NCBI RefSeq assembly: GCF_030272615.1
Contig: NC_081415.1
Span: forward strand, 513,992,034-514,052,033
DNA: 60,000 nucleotides
DNA from: Cryptomeria japonica
Taxonomy: Eukaryota > Streptophyta > Pinopsida > Cupressales > Cupressaceae
Reading direction: 5' to 3'
The notes beneath the pieces are model-generated. The model was not told where the DNA came from. It saw nothing but the letters and a program-made list of their open reading frames with translations, and ran no database searches. The position numbers and the translations under genes are program-made. Below, one piece after another: positions 25,688-37,735 of this stretch (within the stretch, counting starts at the first letter, position 1; every line of letters begins with the position of its first letter).

Positions 25688-26627
25688 ATGTCAGACAATA
25701 TCAACGAACAACAAAATAAGGAGACAATTACTAGATTGTGGTCTAACTTGAAAAGAAAAGGTGATGGAAAATGTTATTGTCCATGCAAAATTTGTAAGGG
25801 GTTAAAGACTAGAAGACTTCTAATCAAAACAACGAAGAAACATTGTAGGCTGCATGGTCACATTGAAGGTGGACATGATTATCATCCATTTGTAAGTTTT
25901 TCATTATATCATTTTGACAATTTATATACATAATAAATCACATGATGATGAGATCATGATCACGGTTTATTTATGTATATCAATTTTATATAGGTCGAGC
26001 ACCCCGAAGCACATGGTATGGATCAACACAACCTTGAGAATATGGTTTTTGAAGTGGATGAACATGGAGGTGTGAATATCAAAGCTGAAGATAATGATCC
26101 AATGGAAGATGACGATCATGAGCCAGAAAACACAATTGAAGATGATGATACAAATACATTGATCCATGACTCATTTAGTACTCACATAGCTGATCATGAT
26201 TATGAAGATGAACTTGATGTTGTTCATGATGTCCCTCTACTTGAGAAGGCATCTGATGCCATTTATGAAGGCTTGCAGGCAACTCTTCTCTATGCTGTAT
26301 TGTTGTTGGTGAACTTGAAGGTTATGAATGGTTTATCCAACATAATAATGTCACGTATGTTAAGGCATGTCATATATGTCATAATAAACTATGAATCATG
26401 TTGTACCATTAATATTCATTATTATAACAAATTTTATTTTGTTGTTGTAGATTGATAGGTGAGTTTTTGTTACCTCCATCAAATATTCTACCTCGCTCAT
26501 ACCGAGAATAATCTGCCGTTATGAAAGATATTGGAATGGAGTATCAAGCAATAGATGCTTGTCCTATTGATCATATTATATATCACAAACAACATGAATT
26601 TTGAACTGAATGCCCTAAATGTCATTG
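25688..26627 (+). pseudogene. CACTA TNP2-type transposase, 5' exons
   Basis: Exon 1 (25688-25891) encodes a transposase-associated domain: RLWSNLKRKGDGKCYCPCKI and HCRLHGHIEGGHDYHPF, with Cys/His residues typical of the zinc-like N-terminal domain of plant TNP2. A GT-AG intron (25892-25993) is followed by exon 2 (25994-26354), acidic and then matching the family at LLLVNLKVMNGLSN. Exon 3 (from 26451) has LLPPSNILPRSY and the ECPKC knuckle. Two stops lie in exon 3. The gypsy element begins right after ECPKCH, and the gene resumes at 39437. The protein would bind and cut the CACTA ends in the nucleus. Confidence 0.85.
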
Positions 26628-28255
26628 TGTAGGGGAAAAAGTGAGACTAGGTTAACATGCCCTAATCCTACCTTTTGACACACATTACGCAATACGAAAG
26701 AGCCTAGAGATATCACACAATTGGCTACTTCTTTTGGTGAAAGAGAGAGCCACGGGATATCTATTAGGATTTCTATTCCCTTGTCGAAATTGAAAGCTAA
26801 AATGATACAAGTTCAAACCCTAATCCCAAAATGCAAGTATGAACTAATAACAAGATTGCAGAATTGAGATTAAACAATGAATAGCTGTAAATACAAGGAT
26901 GAAATAAGAATGCAGATATGTACCCGGAGTCAAAATCGGACTGAAAATGTTCGCGACGGGAGCGCGGGCACCATTGTCCTGAAAACTGCACTGGAAACCA
27001 CTGTTCTGCACCCTGAAACACTGTCGGGAAGTTGTCAGAAAGCTGTCTGTCCAGAGGACCAGGGTGCCCAACGCCCCTGCCCTGGCAGGACCGGGGCACC
27101 CAGCACCCCTGTCCCAGTCTTCTGCTCTGCAACTTGACACAGAGTGCTGTCTCGACCTTTTCTCTCCGGATCTGTATCCCGCGACATCGTCCGAATCCCG
27201 AAACCTGCAATGATATCTGAAAAAGGGTGTATGCGTGGCTATATAGGGTTTTGCCTTAGTCAAACCCCCGCTTCGGTGATTTCCACCTCCACGAATAGCC
27301 AAGTTTTTTTGTAAAATGTATTGTGTGTGCAAACCTAGTGTGTGTGCAAGGTCCTAAAATGCAAGAAAGCAAACTAGAGCAACCTAGAAAGTAAACCCTA
27401 ATTGCTTGCAAATGATAATGTAAATGCTCTAAATCAAGATGCAATGTGATCTAAAGCATGAATAAATGACGTATTGAAGCTTATGCAAAGACATGAAAAC
27501 AATATGAAATCATACCCAACCCTCAAGGGAGGAGTACAAGCCAATCTTCAGTAGGTAATCTCCTATTGTTCTTCAATGTCTTCCAAGCCCTAAGTGAATG
27601 AATGAATTTGATAGATGCTTGATAGAAGGATGTTGAATGTTGTTGAAGTCTTCCAAGATTTGCTCTTTCGCTGCATATGAAGTTCCTGAAAACAAAAATC
27701 GGGTCCCTTCAAATGAAGAAAGAGAGCTCTTATGTAGGAAACCCTAGATCATAAATTCGTATTTTGGCTGACCTAGAGATTGAATATCCCACCAATTTCT
27801 TGGGGTTAAGCTTTATTTTATGATTGGATCGTGCTCCTAAAATTTCAAGAAAAATGTCCGGGACCATGTGCACTCCGGGCGCCACGGTCCCGACAACTTT
27901 TCACCAAATTTTTAGGGTCGTCGGATATGATGATTTTAGAGAGAATCCCAAAGTTACAGGTGATTTCGAGATGTTTTGACCTCAAAACCAAGCCCCCAAG
28001 TTTGAAATAGGACTTAATTAGGGTTTTTGATTAAGTGATGTATTGGAGGAATAAAATGCGAATGGCGCGCTTTAGTGAAAGGGCACAACTTTATGACGTA
28101 GAGAAGGATGAAATAGGACCTTAGACCTAATTAATTTGATTAATTAAGTGCTAAAGGAGAAATGCAATGCTGAATGTAAAATGCACTAAGGCGGGTGCTA
28201 AACTAGGTGTGAAATTGTACCACCCTAGCGAGTGCGTACAATTTACGATGCTACA
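26628..28255 (-). mobile_element. 3' LTR of the gypsy element
   Basis: About 1,628 bp. On the minus strand it starts TGTAGCATCGTAAATTG and ends TTTTCCCCTACA. A TATA-like CTATATAG lies at 27239-27246. GC-rich blocks with CCAGGG and CACCCAG words near 27050-27115 differ in length from the other LTR. Open frames inside (26797-27444) are not genes. Confidence 0.9.
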
Positions 28256-28275
28256 TTTAGCCCCCACTTTAGTGG
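28256..28275 (-). promoter_or_regulatory. Polypurine tract of the gypsy element
   Basis: On the minus strand, AAGTGGGGGCTAAA directly precedes the TGTAG start of the 3' LTR. This is the expected primer for plus-strand DNA synthesis and fixes the LTR edge. The same sequence also appears, out of place, outside the 5' LTR. Confidence 0.8.
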
Positions 28276-28892
28276 TCATATGAGTACTACGTGCATATGC
28301 AAGCTAAAGTACAGAAAAGTAAACATTATTTGAAAAAGGATATATCCATAAGTTGTCGGACGAAGCCCCCAGCGGTATCTGCAGTACATAGTTAGGAACC
28401 GCACCCTACAAAACACACGTTAGATCACAAAATCACCTAATGCTTACTAAGGAAAGTGATGAAAACTGTGAGTAGCTATATGCCCCCCCTGTTTCGACTT
28501 GCTTATTAGGGAGGTGAAACAGGGTAGCATGTTTACTTGTGACAAATTGTGTAAGATAGTATTGATGAGGGGTGTTCACTAAATAGGCTTCATCAGAGCA
28601 CTTTTTGGAACATCCCGAGAGTAGGAGAAGGAAAATACGATTCCAACGCAACAAACGGCTTGAAAATTGCATCTCCCAAACTCAAGTTATGATAAGATGA
28701 ATGAGAGAGGAAAAATTAGGGTTTCACAAAGTAAGAATAAACAAACAAGAGTATATACTTCGAAAGTGACACTTGTATTCGTCACTTTGTCAATTTCAGA
28801 ATACTATTCAGTGCAGCGGAGCCCACCTAGCCATCATCATGCCTTCACGATGACCAGAGCATCCCACGAGGATCGAGATCCTGCGCTAGGCC

Positions 28893-31376
28893 ATGATCGA
28901 CGACGAGCCATTGGACGAGGTGAGTTGACTAAACATTTGACTTTTGATTTTTCGCATGTTTGACTTTTTCGTGATCGTATACGGGCCTTGAAGGCTAACC
29001 GGGGCCCACCCAGGGTGCCATGGTCCCTGTGGGGCGCCCTAGTCCCCCCAGGGCGCCATGGTCCCTGACAGGGGCGCCATGGTCCCTTCAGGGCGCCATG
29101 GTCCCTGACAGGATGCCATGGTCCCTGTCAGGGCGCCATGGTCCCCAATCAGGGCCTGGCAACGAGTTACAAGGCTAACATACAGTGTGCGACAGTTTGC
29201 ATTTGCGATTTTGATGATCGAGTACTGATTACGGTCATGTTTTGGTGTTGCAGGGTCTCTCGTACATGAGAGAGCATACAGCGGGACATATTCTTCGCAC
29301 TTTGCGAGATCAGATTCCGCGGCTGACTCAGTCAGAGAGAGACACACTATCGATTGTGGGATTGTGGTCTGTGATTCTGATGCCGGCCATTCGATTTCAT
29401 CCTGCGATGCTGATGGCCTTGATGGAGTGATGGGATCCTGACACATGCACTTTTCACCTTCCAGTAGGAGAGCTGACGGTCACACTCGAGGATGTGTACC
29501 GTATACTTCGTCTTCCTATCAGAGGAGCGGCAGTTACATACGCGACCGATCGGTCAGCGGAGGATCATCAGAGAGAGCAGGTGTATTGCGTAGGGAGAGT
29601 CATGCCGAGCGAGACGAGAGGTCGCATCATGGTCAGCTGGCTCTTACATCCTACAGGGGAGATACCACTTCTAAGATGCCTTATGATAGCCATCATAGCA
29701 TTAGCCATCTGCCCTAATGGGCGAGGGACACACATGCATGGGGGTCTCACATGGTGTATCAGAGCGATGGAGAGACACAGGAGAGTGTATGCTTGGGGTC
29801 GGAGTATGCTTGCACATCTCTATCACGACCTTGAGGAGTACGTATTCCGACAGGGTTGCAGTTTGATGACATGCACACTTCTGCAAGTGTGGATTCTAGA
29901 GCACTTCACATGCACCAGGCCCGTCGGCTTTCCGATGAGTACAACGAGCGAGCGACCTAGGGTGTTCGCTTATCCACTTACCAGCGAGTGGAGATTTGGA
30001 GATTTATTGTATTGGAGAGTGATTTTTGACAAACTGGCAGCCGAGGTGACAGTGTGGAGACCTTACCTACGGATGCACAGATGGGATGGTATGGAGAGAC
30101 AGTTAGCATGTCTACAGAGGAACCACCTACTACGAGGATGATATGCACATATCATAGTCCCTTTCTACTTTGACCGAGTACGAAGGCAGTTCGGACTAGA
30201 GCAGTGTGTTCCAGCCGATGTGCCCATCTATACTTGACACTCACGGGTCCTTCCCAGACCTAGAGCAGTAGCGAGACTGAAGGTAGACAGACTTAGAGGG
30301 ATCTGATCAGGATGTAGTCACTAACTATTCTGCAAAGCCTGGAGCACAACGCAGATATGTTTCATGGTTTATGAGATCATATCCAGGTCCTATCTTTCCA
30401 CCAGATCATCCGACAGGCTATCCAGGCCCATGGAGACATGGAGACCAAGACGAGGATGAGGGATCTAGGTCAGAGGAGCTAGAGGAGGGAGAGGGTCATG
30501 AGGAGGTGGGAGATCCTGATCCACCTACAGGCGATCAGCCCAGTGACGAGGAGGAGGAGGAGGAGGATACAGATAGAGAGGAGGACGAGGAGGATGCAGG
30601 AGATGATGCGGATGAGGACGAGGATGAGGATAGATATGAGGAGGATGACGAGGAGGAGGATAGAGATGATGAGGAGGAGTCGGATGCAGCTCCCCACCAT
30701 TTAGGAGACGATACCATAGCTCTGGATCCACCTCTTATTCCCCAACAGGGGGAACATGAGGCGATACGGAGACCTGTCCCTAGTACCGTCCAGCCTACAC
30801 CCATCGTGGATAGATTATTCGAGTGAGGGGAGCCTAGCGGTTCCCAGGCACAGATGCTACCATATCATGATCCCTACTGGCGCGAGGGAGATCCAAGTAT
30901 AGTAGGTTTATGTTGATTGATTAATGCTTTGATGATATAGAATGGTACTAACAAAAATCTGTTCTACTACCACAGCTAATGTGCAGGAATGGCGTTCCCT
31001 AATTCAGCAGGCAATGGCAGACATTTCCATGATAGCATAGATCCCCAGTTCCTCACAGATTTCCTATAGGCCTCAGGGGAACGCGAGTCGGCATGAGGAT
31101 TTGTTTTTCCCATTCCGAGTACAGGTAGATATATGGAGGGAGAGAGAGAGAGTCCTATCAGAGGATCTCTAGCAGGTGCGGTGAGATCTAGCAGCGGCTC
31201 AGACCGAGGCTACCGTCTATCGTGCGATCCTTATGGATAGGGATCGTAGGAGTTCCTCTCGGAGTCACTCACGATCTGTATCGCGCTACACACCTATGGG
31301 TCCACCTTCACGGCCAGATCAGGAGGGAGCATCCAGTCGACACTCTCCAGCCACTAGCCCTAGGGATAGGAGATGA
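28893..31376 (+). pseudogene. Antisense plant mobile domain (PMD) gene carried by the retrotransposon
   Basis: It lies on the strand opposite to pol, between pol and the 3' LTR. A possible 27-bp first exon (28893-28919) ends at GTGAGT. The next exon begins after TTGCAG at 29255 and encodes HILRTLRDQIPRLT, FHLPVGELTVTLEDVYRILR and later FDRVRRQFGLEQCVP, the signature of the PMD family (MAIN and MAIL proteins in plants, also known in transposons). It then runs into an acidic Glu/Asp tract (30371-30826). A last exon after GTGCAG (30987-31376) ends in an Arg/Ser-rich tail. Stops at about 29428, 30139, 30232 and 30824 are TGA where CGA is plausible, and there is a frameshift near 30250-30290. The PMD role inside retrotransposons is not known. 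Confidence 0.8.
29011..29150 (+). repeat. GC-rich minisatellite, about seven units of 19-21 bp
   Basis: Units resemble AGGGCGCCATGGTCCCTGAC; six of seven contain GCCATGG. It sits inside the presumed first intron of the antisense PMD gene, in otherwise less GC-rich DNA. Similar words (GGGCGCCACGGTCCC) occur in both LTRs near 27880 and 38985. Confidence 0.85.
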
Positions 31377-31979
31377 TTTTATGATGTAGAAGAGAGGTCA
31401 CATTTTGGATATACAGTGACCCATATTTGTATACGATCCACACATATATATGTATATATACATGCTTCTCTTTTGTCTCAAATGTGTTATCTTTAATGCT
31501 TAAAACAATGTATATTTTGCTTTGATTAAATCTAATACATTTGGTAAATGTACATGTATGTTCAGAATTTAATTGCCATGTGATTGATTTCTCAATGCTC
31601 CATGATTAAATTGATACATGTGTGACTTAATTAAAATATTTAATCAAGTACTACATTGATGATAAGGAAGAAATATGCATTAAGTCTAAGAATCATATAA
31701 CTAATGTGATTTAATTTTGAACTTAAACACAACATGATACGATTCTACTTAACACATAAAGACACTGTATAATATGCTAGCATAATGGAAATGTAAATCT
31801 TTCACAATTTACATAAATGAATTCAAGACAAACTATGAAGTAAGAAGACACGCTTGTCAGGAATGAAGCAATATAGATTAAACAATATAATATTTAATTC
31901 TATTTTGCTTTAATCAAGAAACACTAACATATTATCCAATGTTGAAGAATTGAAAAGAAGATAGATGAGAAACGAAGAA
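31377..31979. other. Spacer between the convergent PMD and pol genes
   Basis: AT-rich, with a short run of TATATATGTATATATAC near 31445. No gene is seen. The 3' ends of both opposing genes should lie here, so poly(A) signals are expected but cannot be assigned. Confidence 0.5.
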
Positions 31980-34900
31980 TTAAGCATAATATCTATGCAA
32001 GTGCATAGCATTGATAGGTTCTTTAAGAGGCGTACCATCCACATCCGCTATTTTGTAAGCACCTGATCCATAATCCTCAATAACGATATATGGTCCAAGC
32101 CAATTAGGACTAAATTTTCCCTTTTCGGCAGGTAAGGCATTCACATTGCGCTGATTCTCATAAAGGACTAAGTTACTTACTGAGAAGGAACATTGAATGA
32201 CCTTATCATTATAGCTTCGTTGTAGAATTTTGTGATACGCTTGAATATGCTCAAGAGCGTTTATGCGCTGTTCATCAAGCATCTCAAGCTGTTGAAGTCG
32301 TTGTTCTCTATAAGAGTCATCGTCTACTATACCTTTGAGAGAAACCCTAAGTGATAGAATCTCTAATTCTAAGGGCATAATAGCGTTAGCACCATAAACA
32401 AGATTATAAGGAGTAGTTCTCGTAGCAATTCATACACTCGTTCGGTAGGCCCAAAGAGCATAGATTAGCTGGTTACTCCAATCCTTACCATGCTTATTCA
32501 CGGTTTTATGAAGAATTTGTTCAATTATCTTATTGGATGATTCGGCTTGACCATTTGATTGAGGATAATATGGTGTAGAAAATCGATGTTTGATATGATA
32601 CTTCTCGAGGAATTTCTTCACGTCCTTGTTCTTAAATGATGTCCCATTATCTAAGATTATAGTGGAAGGTATCCCAAATTGAGAAATAATGTTTTCTAGA
32701 AGAAATTGACAGATCACTTCAGCAGTAGTAGAGCGAAGGGGAATAGCTTCTACCCATTTCGTAAAGTAATCTGTTGCGGTTATAATGAAGGTGTGTCCTT
32801 GAGATGAAGGAGGGCATATTTTTCCAATAAGATCCAAACCCCATGCGAAGAAAGGCCAAGAAGCTACTTGAGAACGAAGTTCTTGGGCAGGAGCATGAAT
32901 CAGATTATTGTGTTGTTGGCATTGATGACATTTCTTAACAAATAAAAAGGAATCTTTCTGCATAGTTTGCCAATAGTATCCCATACGAAGCAATCTATGA
33001 ACCAAGGATTTGCCCCCAAAATGCCCCCCACAGGCACCTGAATGTGCCTCTTCAAGAGCAACGGGGATTTCCGACTTATTAAGACAACGAAGAAGAAGAC
33101 CATCATAACCCCTTCGATAAAGGACATTAGAAAGAGTGATATACCTAGCAGACAGCTTGCAGATTCTAGCCCTAGTGTTCCTATTAGCAGAATCAGGAAA
33201 GGTACCATCGGTCAAATATCTTACGATATGCGAGAACCATTCATCTAAATCTACAAAGTCACAACATGTTACCAAACTAGAATCGTCTTCAATAGCTAGA
33301 GAAATAAGATTGTGAATAACGAAATTAAGATCGACCATAGGGTCCTCTAAAGATACTAAAGAAGCCACACATGCCATTGCGTCCGCATGTCGATTATCTT
33401 TTCGAGTAACAGGTTCCATGGTATAAGAATCAAAATTTTGTAATAAAGAGATAGCAAGGTCTTTATATTGTGATAATTTGTCTTGTTTTGCTTGATACAT
33501 TCCTGTTACTTGTCTTATAATCAATTGCGAATCTCCATAGATATGTATATGTTTTATATTCAAAGCCAAGGCTGCTTTTATTCCCGCTATAAGAGCCTCA
33601 TACTCAGCAATGTTATTGGTACACAGGAAATTTAGATGATATGATAAGGGAATAGGTTTCTTTGTAGGAGAAACCAGAACAACACCTGCCCCCGATCCCG
33701 TACGACACTTAGAGCCATCAAAGTATAACTCCCAAGTTTCATCTTTCTCTATAGAAAGAATGAAGTCATCAGGAAAGGACTCAGGGTTAGGGAAGGAGAA
33801 AGGCGAAGGGGCCTCAACTAAGTGATCGGTCAACGCTTGTCCTTTAATTGCTCTTTGTGAAACAAATTTCAGGTCAAATTCAGTTAACATCATAACCCAC
33901 TTAGCTAGACGTCCTGATAAATCGGTTTTAGAGAAAAGATGCTTCAAAGGATCAAATTTTACCATGACGTGGACTTCTGAATTTAAAAGATAATGTCTCA
34001 ATTTCTAAGTCGCAAACACCACAGCCAAGCATTGTCTTTCTATCGCAGAATATCGGGTCTCATAATCGAGTAAGGTACAACTTATGTAATAAACCGGACA
34101 TTCCTTACCATCTTTATCATGTTGTGCTAACAATGCTACAAGAGCATGAGAAGAAGCAGCTGTATACAGAAGAAAGGGTTTAGAAGGTTCGGCAGGTTGA
34201 AGAATAGGAGGACTAGCCAAATACACTTTTAAATCTTCGAATGCTTGCTGACAATCTTCATTCCATTGAAAAGTGATATCCTTTTTAAGAAGTTGAGTAA
34301 AAGGAAAGGTACGATCCGCAAGCTGAGACACGAACCTACGAATAGCTTGAATCTTTCCTTGTAAGCTTTTAAGTTGAGACACATTTCGAGGAGGTGGCAT
34401 GTTAACAATAGCATCTATTTTCTTAGTGTCCACCTCAATCCCACGATGCGAAACTACGAACCCTAATAGTTTTCCACTATCCACTCCAAAAACACATTTT
34501 CGGGGATTCAAGCGCATGTGATATTTACGAATTCTTTCAAAGATTTGACAGAGGATTTTAACATGATCCATGTGAAGAAAGGATTTGGCCAAAATATCAT
34601 CAACATAATCCTCTAAAATCTTATGCATATAATCATGAAAGATAAGGGTCATCGCTCGTTGATAAGTTGCACCGGCATTTTTAAGTCCAAAAGGCATCAT
34701 TATCCAACAAAACATACCCCAAGGAGTGGTGAAAGCGGTTTTGAATTGATCTTGAGGGTTTATGAAAATTTGATTGTAGCCTGAAAAACCATCCATGAAG
34801 GATAACAAGGCATGTCCTGCCGTTGAATCAACTATCATGTCAATGTTTGGAAGAGGGAAATCATCTTTTAAAGAAGCCTTATTTAGATCCCGAAAATCAG

Positions 34901-36470
34901 TACACATTCTTATTTTGTTGTCTGGTTTAGCCACAGCGACAATATTTGAAATCCATGGGGAATAGTCAATAGGGCGGATAAATCCAGCCTCCAATAATTT
35001 TTCAATTTCAGCTTTAACAAGCAGAGCCACCTTAGGATTCATTTTTTGAATCTTTTGTTTCACGAGCTTAGCATCAGGAATTAAGACAATATTATGAGTA
35101 ACAATCTTAGGATCTATACCAGGCATGTCAGAATATGTCCAAGCAAAGATCTCAGGGAATTCATGCAATAGCTCTTCATATTGTTTATGTTCCTCTTCAT
35201 CCAAACATTTTCCAATTTTAATAACTTTCTCTTTGTTGCAAGGATCCATCTTAACATCAAGGGTATCACTTATGAGAAGATTACTTTGTTGAGGAGTATC
35301 CTTTAACTGAGGGAATTCTTTCAGAATCTTATCATTATCAATCTCTTTTCCAAAATAGGCTTCAGTGTTCAAACAATAAGGGAGTCCCCTATTGTGATGA
35401 TAACGAGGAAGAGTGTCATAGGCTCCCAAGAACTCAGCTAAAGCATCGTCGGTAGGGAAGATATCCAAAGCACAATCACCCGAAGGATCTCCATCAATAT
35501 ACTCAGGGTGTTGTATTGATAAAGATGTAGATATAGCATTAACACTAATGCATGGTCTTTTAGAAGCTTTAGTACGTCTGCAGGGATTATAGCCAAGTCC
35601 AAAGGCATAATGTTGAAAATTAGTCTCTAGAGGAACTCTTATCCCTTGTTCATTAACACCACAACCTTTTCCATGATACCCATGCTTAGCAAAAATGCGA
35701 AAACCACGACCATAACGATCAGCCATTTCAGGAAGAGAAGGTGGTTTTTCATAGGACAAAGAATCAAACTCTTCATAATTATAGATGTGGGGAGAAGAAG
35801 TTTGAGAAGCGGCCACAAAATTATTACTCATAGATTCAGGTAAGGTTGATTGATTTTTAGTTTCTTCTTTCTTTTCAACTTTGTGATTTTCAGCTTCTTC
35901 CTTCTTTTCAACTTTAAGTTCTCTAGAAGGAACCTTATATTCACCTACAAAGGTAGGGTTAAAATCAAGAGATCCCCAATCATCTTCCGCGAGAACCTTC
36001 TCAGGATCAAAATCCTTTTTATGTGTAGTTTCAAGTCGAGAAGGATCTTCTTCAGGAGTTCCAGACTCATCCAAAGGATTTTGATCATCAGAGAGCGAAG
36101 ACTCGTCAATAGGTTTCTTGTTTAAAGAGTCATCACTAGATGAGGATGGCTTAGGAGAATCTCCTTTGGAATTAGATGTTTGTAGACAAGCTTGAAAATT
36201 AGTATCACCTATCAAAGTATATGTCTTATTGTTATAAATGAATTTAACTTGTCTATGCAATGTAGAGGGGACAGCTTGCATGCTGTGAATCCAAGGCCTC
36301 CCTAATAACAAGTTGTATGTTAAATTTCCCGGCATAACATGGATAGGAGTAGGCAAAGTAATAGGTCCCACTGTGAGAGGTAAGGTGATGATACCCAATG
36401 AAGTCTTAGCCACATTGTCAAAGCCAAAAAATGGGACGAGAGTCAGGCTCAATAAGAGACGTATCCACAT
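31980..36470 (-). pseudogene. Tat-like gypsy pol: protease end, G-patch, RT, two RNase H domains, integrase
   Basis: One frame of about 1,497 codons with only two stops: TAG at 34005 and TGA at 32430, at positions where relatives have Gln and Arg. Order from the N-terminus: protease end (LLLGRPWIH); G-patch near residue 247 (GYHGKGCG); RT with CTDFRDLNKA and YVDD near residue 619; first RNase H with LYTAASS, where the catalytic Asp is Ala; second RNase H with LYFDGSK, AEYEAL, YGDSQL and DNRHADAMA, all four acidic residues kept; integrase HHCC finger (HSGACGGHFGG, CHQCQQH); integrase core with D-35-E spacing between LDN and AES; end HLHRYYA. It makes element DNA and integrates it. Confidence 0.92.
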
Positions 36471-37560
36471 TCATCTTATGTAATAAATTAATGCTACACA
36501 CATTAAGGCCAGAGCCATTATCTACTAGTGTTCGTCTTATAGCAGTGTCTTTCATGACAACCACAATCATCAAGGGATCATATTGTTGTTGAATTTCACT
36601 AGTAGGCAACTCATCTTGGGTAAACACAATTTGAGCTTTAGGATTCATCACAGAGTTAACAAAAGATGCTATATTACTAGACGTATTCGGTGGAGGAACA
36701 TTCAAATCTTTCAAGGCATCTTGTAACATTCCATGATGAGCGGAAGAAGTTTGAATCAAATCCCAAAGGGATATCTTAGCAGGGGTAGCTTTAAGTTGTT
36801 CTATGAGATCATATTCCTTACCCATAACTTGCGAAATATGGGGAGCTTGAGGAAGAATTGGTTGAGGATTAGGAAGAGAGACTGGAATAATAGGAGGAGG
36901 ATTAGGTTGCCTATTATTTCTGGTATGATAGGTATGGGCAACCGCATGATAACTCTCTCTAGTTATTTGCTTAGCATAATTGTAAGGACTTATAGGTTTT
37001 CTTCCTTGTACGGTGATGATTGGTTTATTCGGGGTGTGAAAGGAATCATGATCATACCTTCCTTGAATAGTAAGGAGAGGTGATTTAGGAATTTGAAAGG
37101 TGGGAGAAGGATAAGCACCTTGGACTTCAAAGAGAGGCTTATTATGTTCATTCAAGTTTATCATGTTAACCAATTTAGAGGTCTTGTTTTTGTTTAAAGA
37201 TTTCGACAAAGCCACAAAGTCATCAAGAGCATCATCCAACAAAGCATGATCATATCGGTTAAAAGGTTTGTCTTTTGATTCAAAAGGAGACATCTCCTCA
37301 TAGAGGGGATTATTGTAAACAACCATGTTACTAGATTCAGGGGAAGAGTGGATAGGAATGTATCCTTGAGAGGAATCATTCGACTTATCTTTCTCATCAC
37401 ACCTAAATGGCATAGTAACAAGGTTTATGAGTTTTTGGTAAAATGAAGGTTTGGCATCCTTAGGGTTTAAAAACTCATCTAAGGCTTCATCTAATTCATC
37501 TTGGCTATACTCATAATAATCATCAAAAGCATGAACATTTTGCAAATAAAAATCTGACAT
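36418..37560 (-). pseudogene. Protease-bearing first ORF of the gypsy element, lacking gag domains
   Basis: The 380-codon frame starts about 150 bp after the primer site. The N-terminal part is acidic (DELDEALDEF) and unlike gag. Residues about 130-190 hold three similar motifs: PLFEVQGAY, PLLTIQGRY and PIITVQGRK. Then come EYDLIEQLKATPAKISLWDL, typical of Tat gag-pol linkers, and the protease active site LVDNGSGLNV near residue 345. I see no capsid domain and no CCHC zinc knuckle. The frame ends at FWL because a T run near 36427 has six T where five would keep the pol frame, splitting the protease across two frames. Either this family lost gag or this copy had a deletion. Confidence 0.85.
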
Positions 37561-37712
37561 TTTGAAAAGATTGCATAAAATTTAAACACACAATGCAAAG
37601 AAACACACTCTTTTTTTTTTTTTCTTTTTCCTTTTTAATGAAAATGAAATGAAAACACACTAAATCTAGATCTAGATCTAACAAATGCAATGCAAAAGGA
37701 AGCAATGATAGT
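37561..37712 (-). other. Short leader between primer site and first ORF
   Basis: Contains a long T-rich run on the plus strand (about 37607-37636), that is a purine run on the element's own strand, and a TCTAGATCTAGATCTA repeat near 37664-37680. A normal gag-bearing element would have its gag gene start here; there is room for none. Confidence 0.6.
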
Positions 37713-37730
37713 TTCACGTCGGGTTCACCA
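37713..37730 (-). promoter_or_regulatory. Primer binding site of the gypsy element
   Basis: On the minus strand TGGTGAACCCGACGTGAA begins five bases after the LTR end. It starts TGG, complementary to the CCA end of a tRNA. I do not name the tRNA from sequence alone. Confidence 0.8.
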
Positions 37731-37735
37731 AAATG

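Noticed and set aside
26797-27444. Overlapping frames of 60-160 codons in the gypsy LTR, repeated at 37905-38550
   Set aside because: They lie wholly inside the LTRs on both strands, show no domain and carry frame changes between the two LTR copies.
29011-29150. CRISPR-like look of regularly spaced GC-rich repeats
   Set aside because: The units are contiguous with no unique spacers and there are no cas genes; this is a plant minisatellite.
30479-30804. Ser-, Leu/Ile- and Pro/His-rich frames opposite the PMD acidic tract
   Set aside because: They are shadows of the GAG/GAT-rich coding sequence of the PMD gene.
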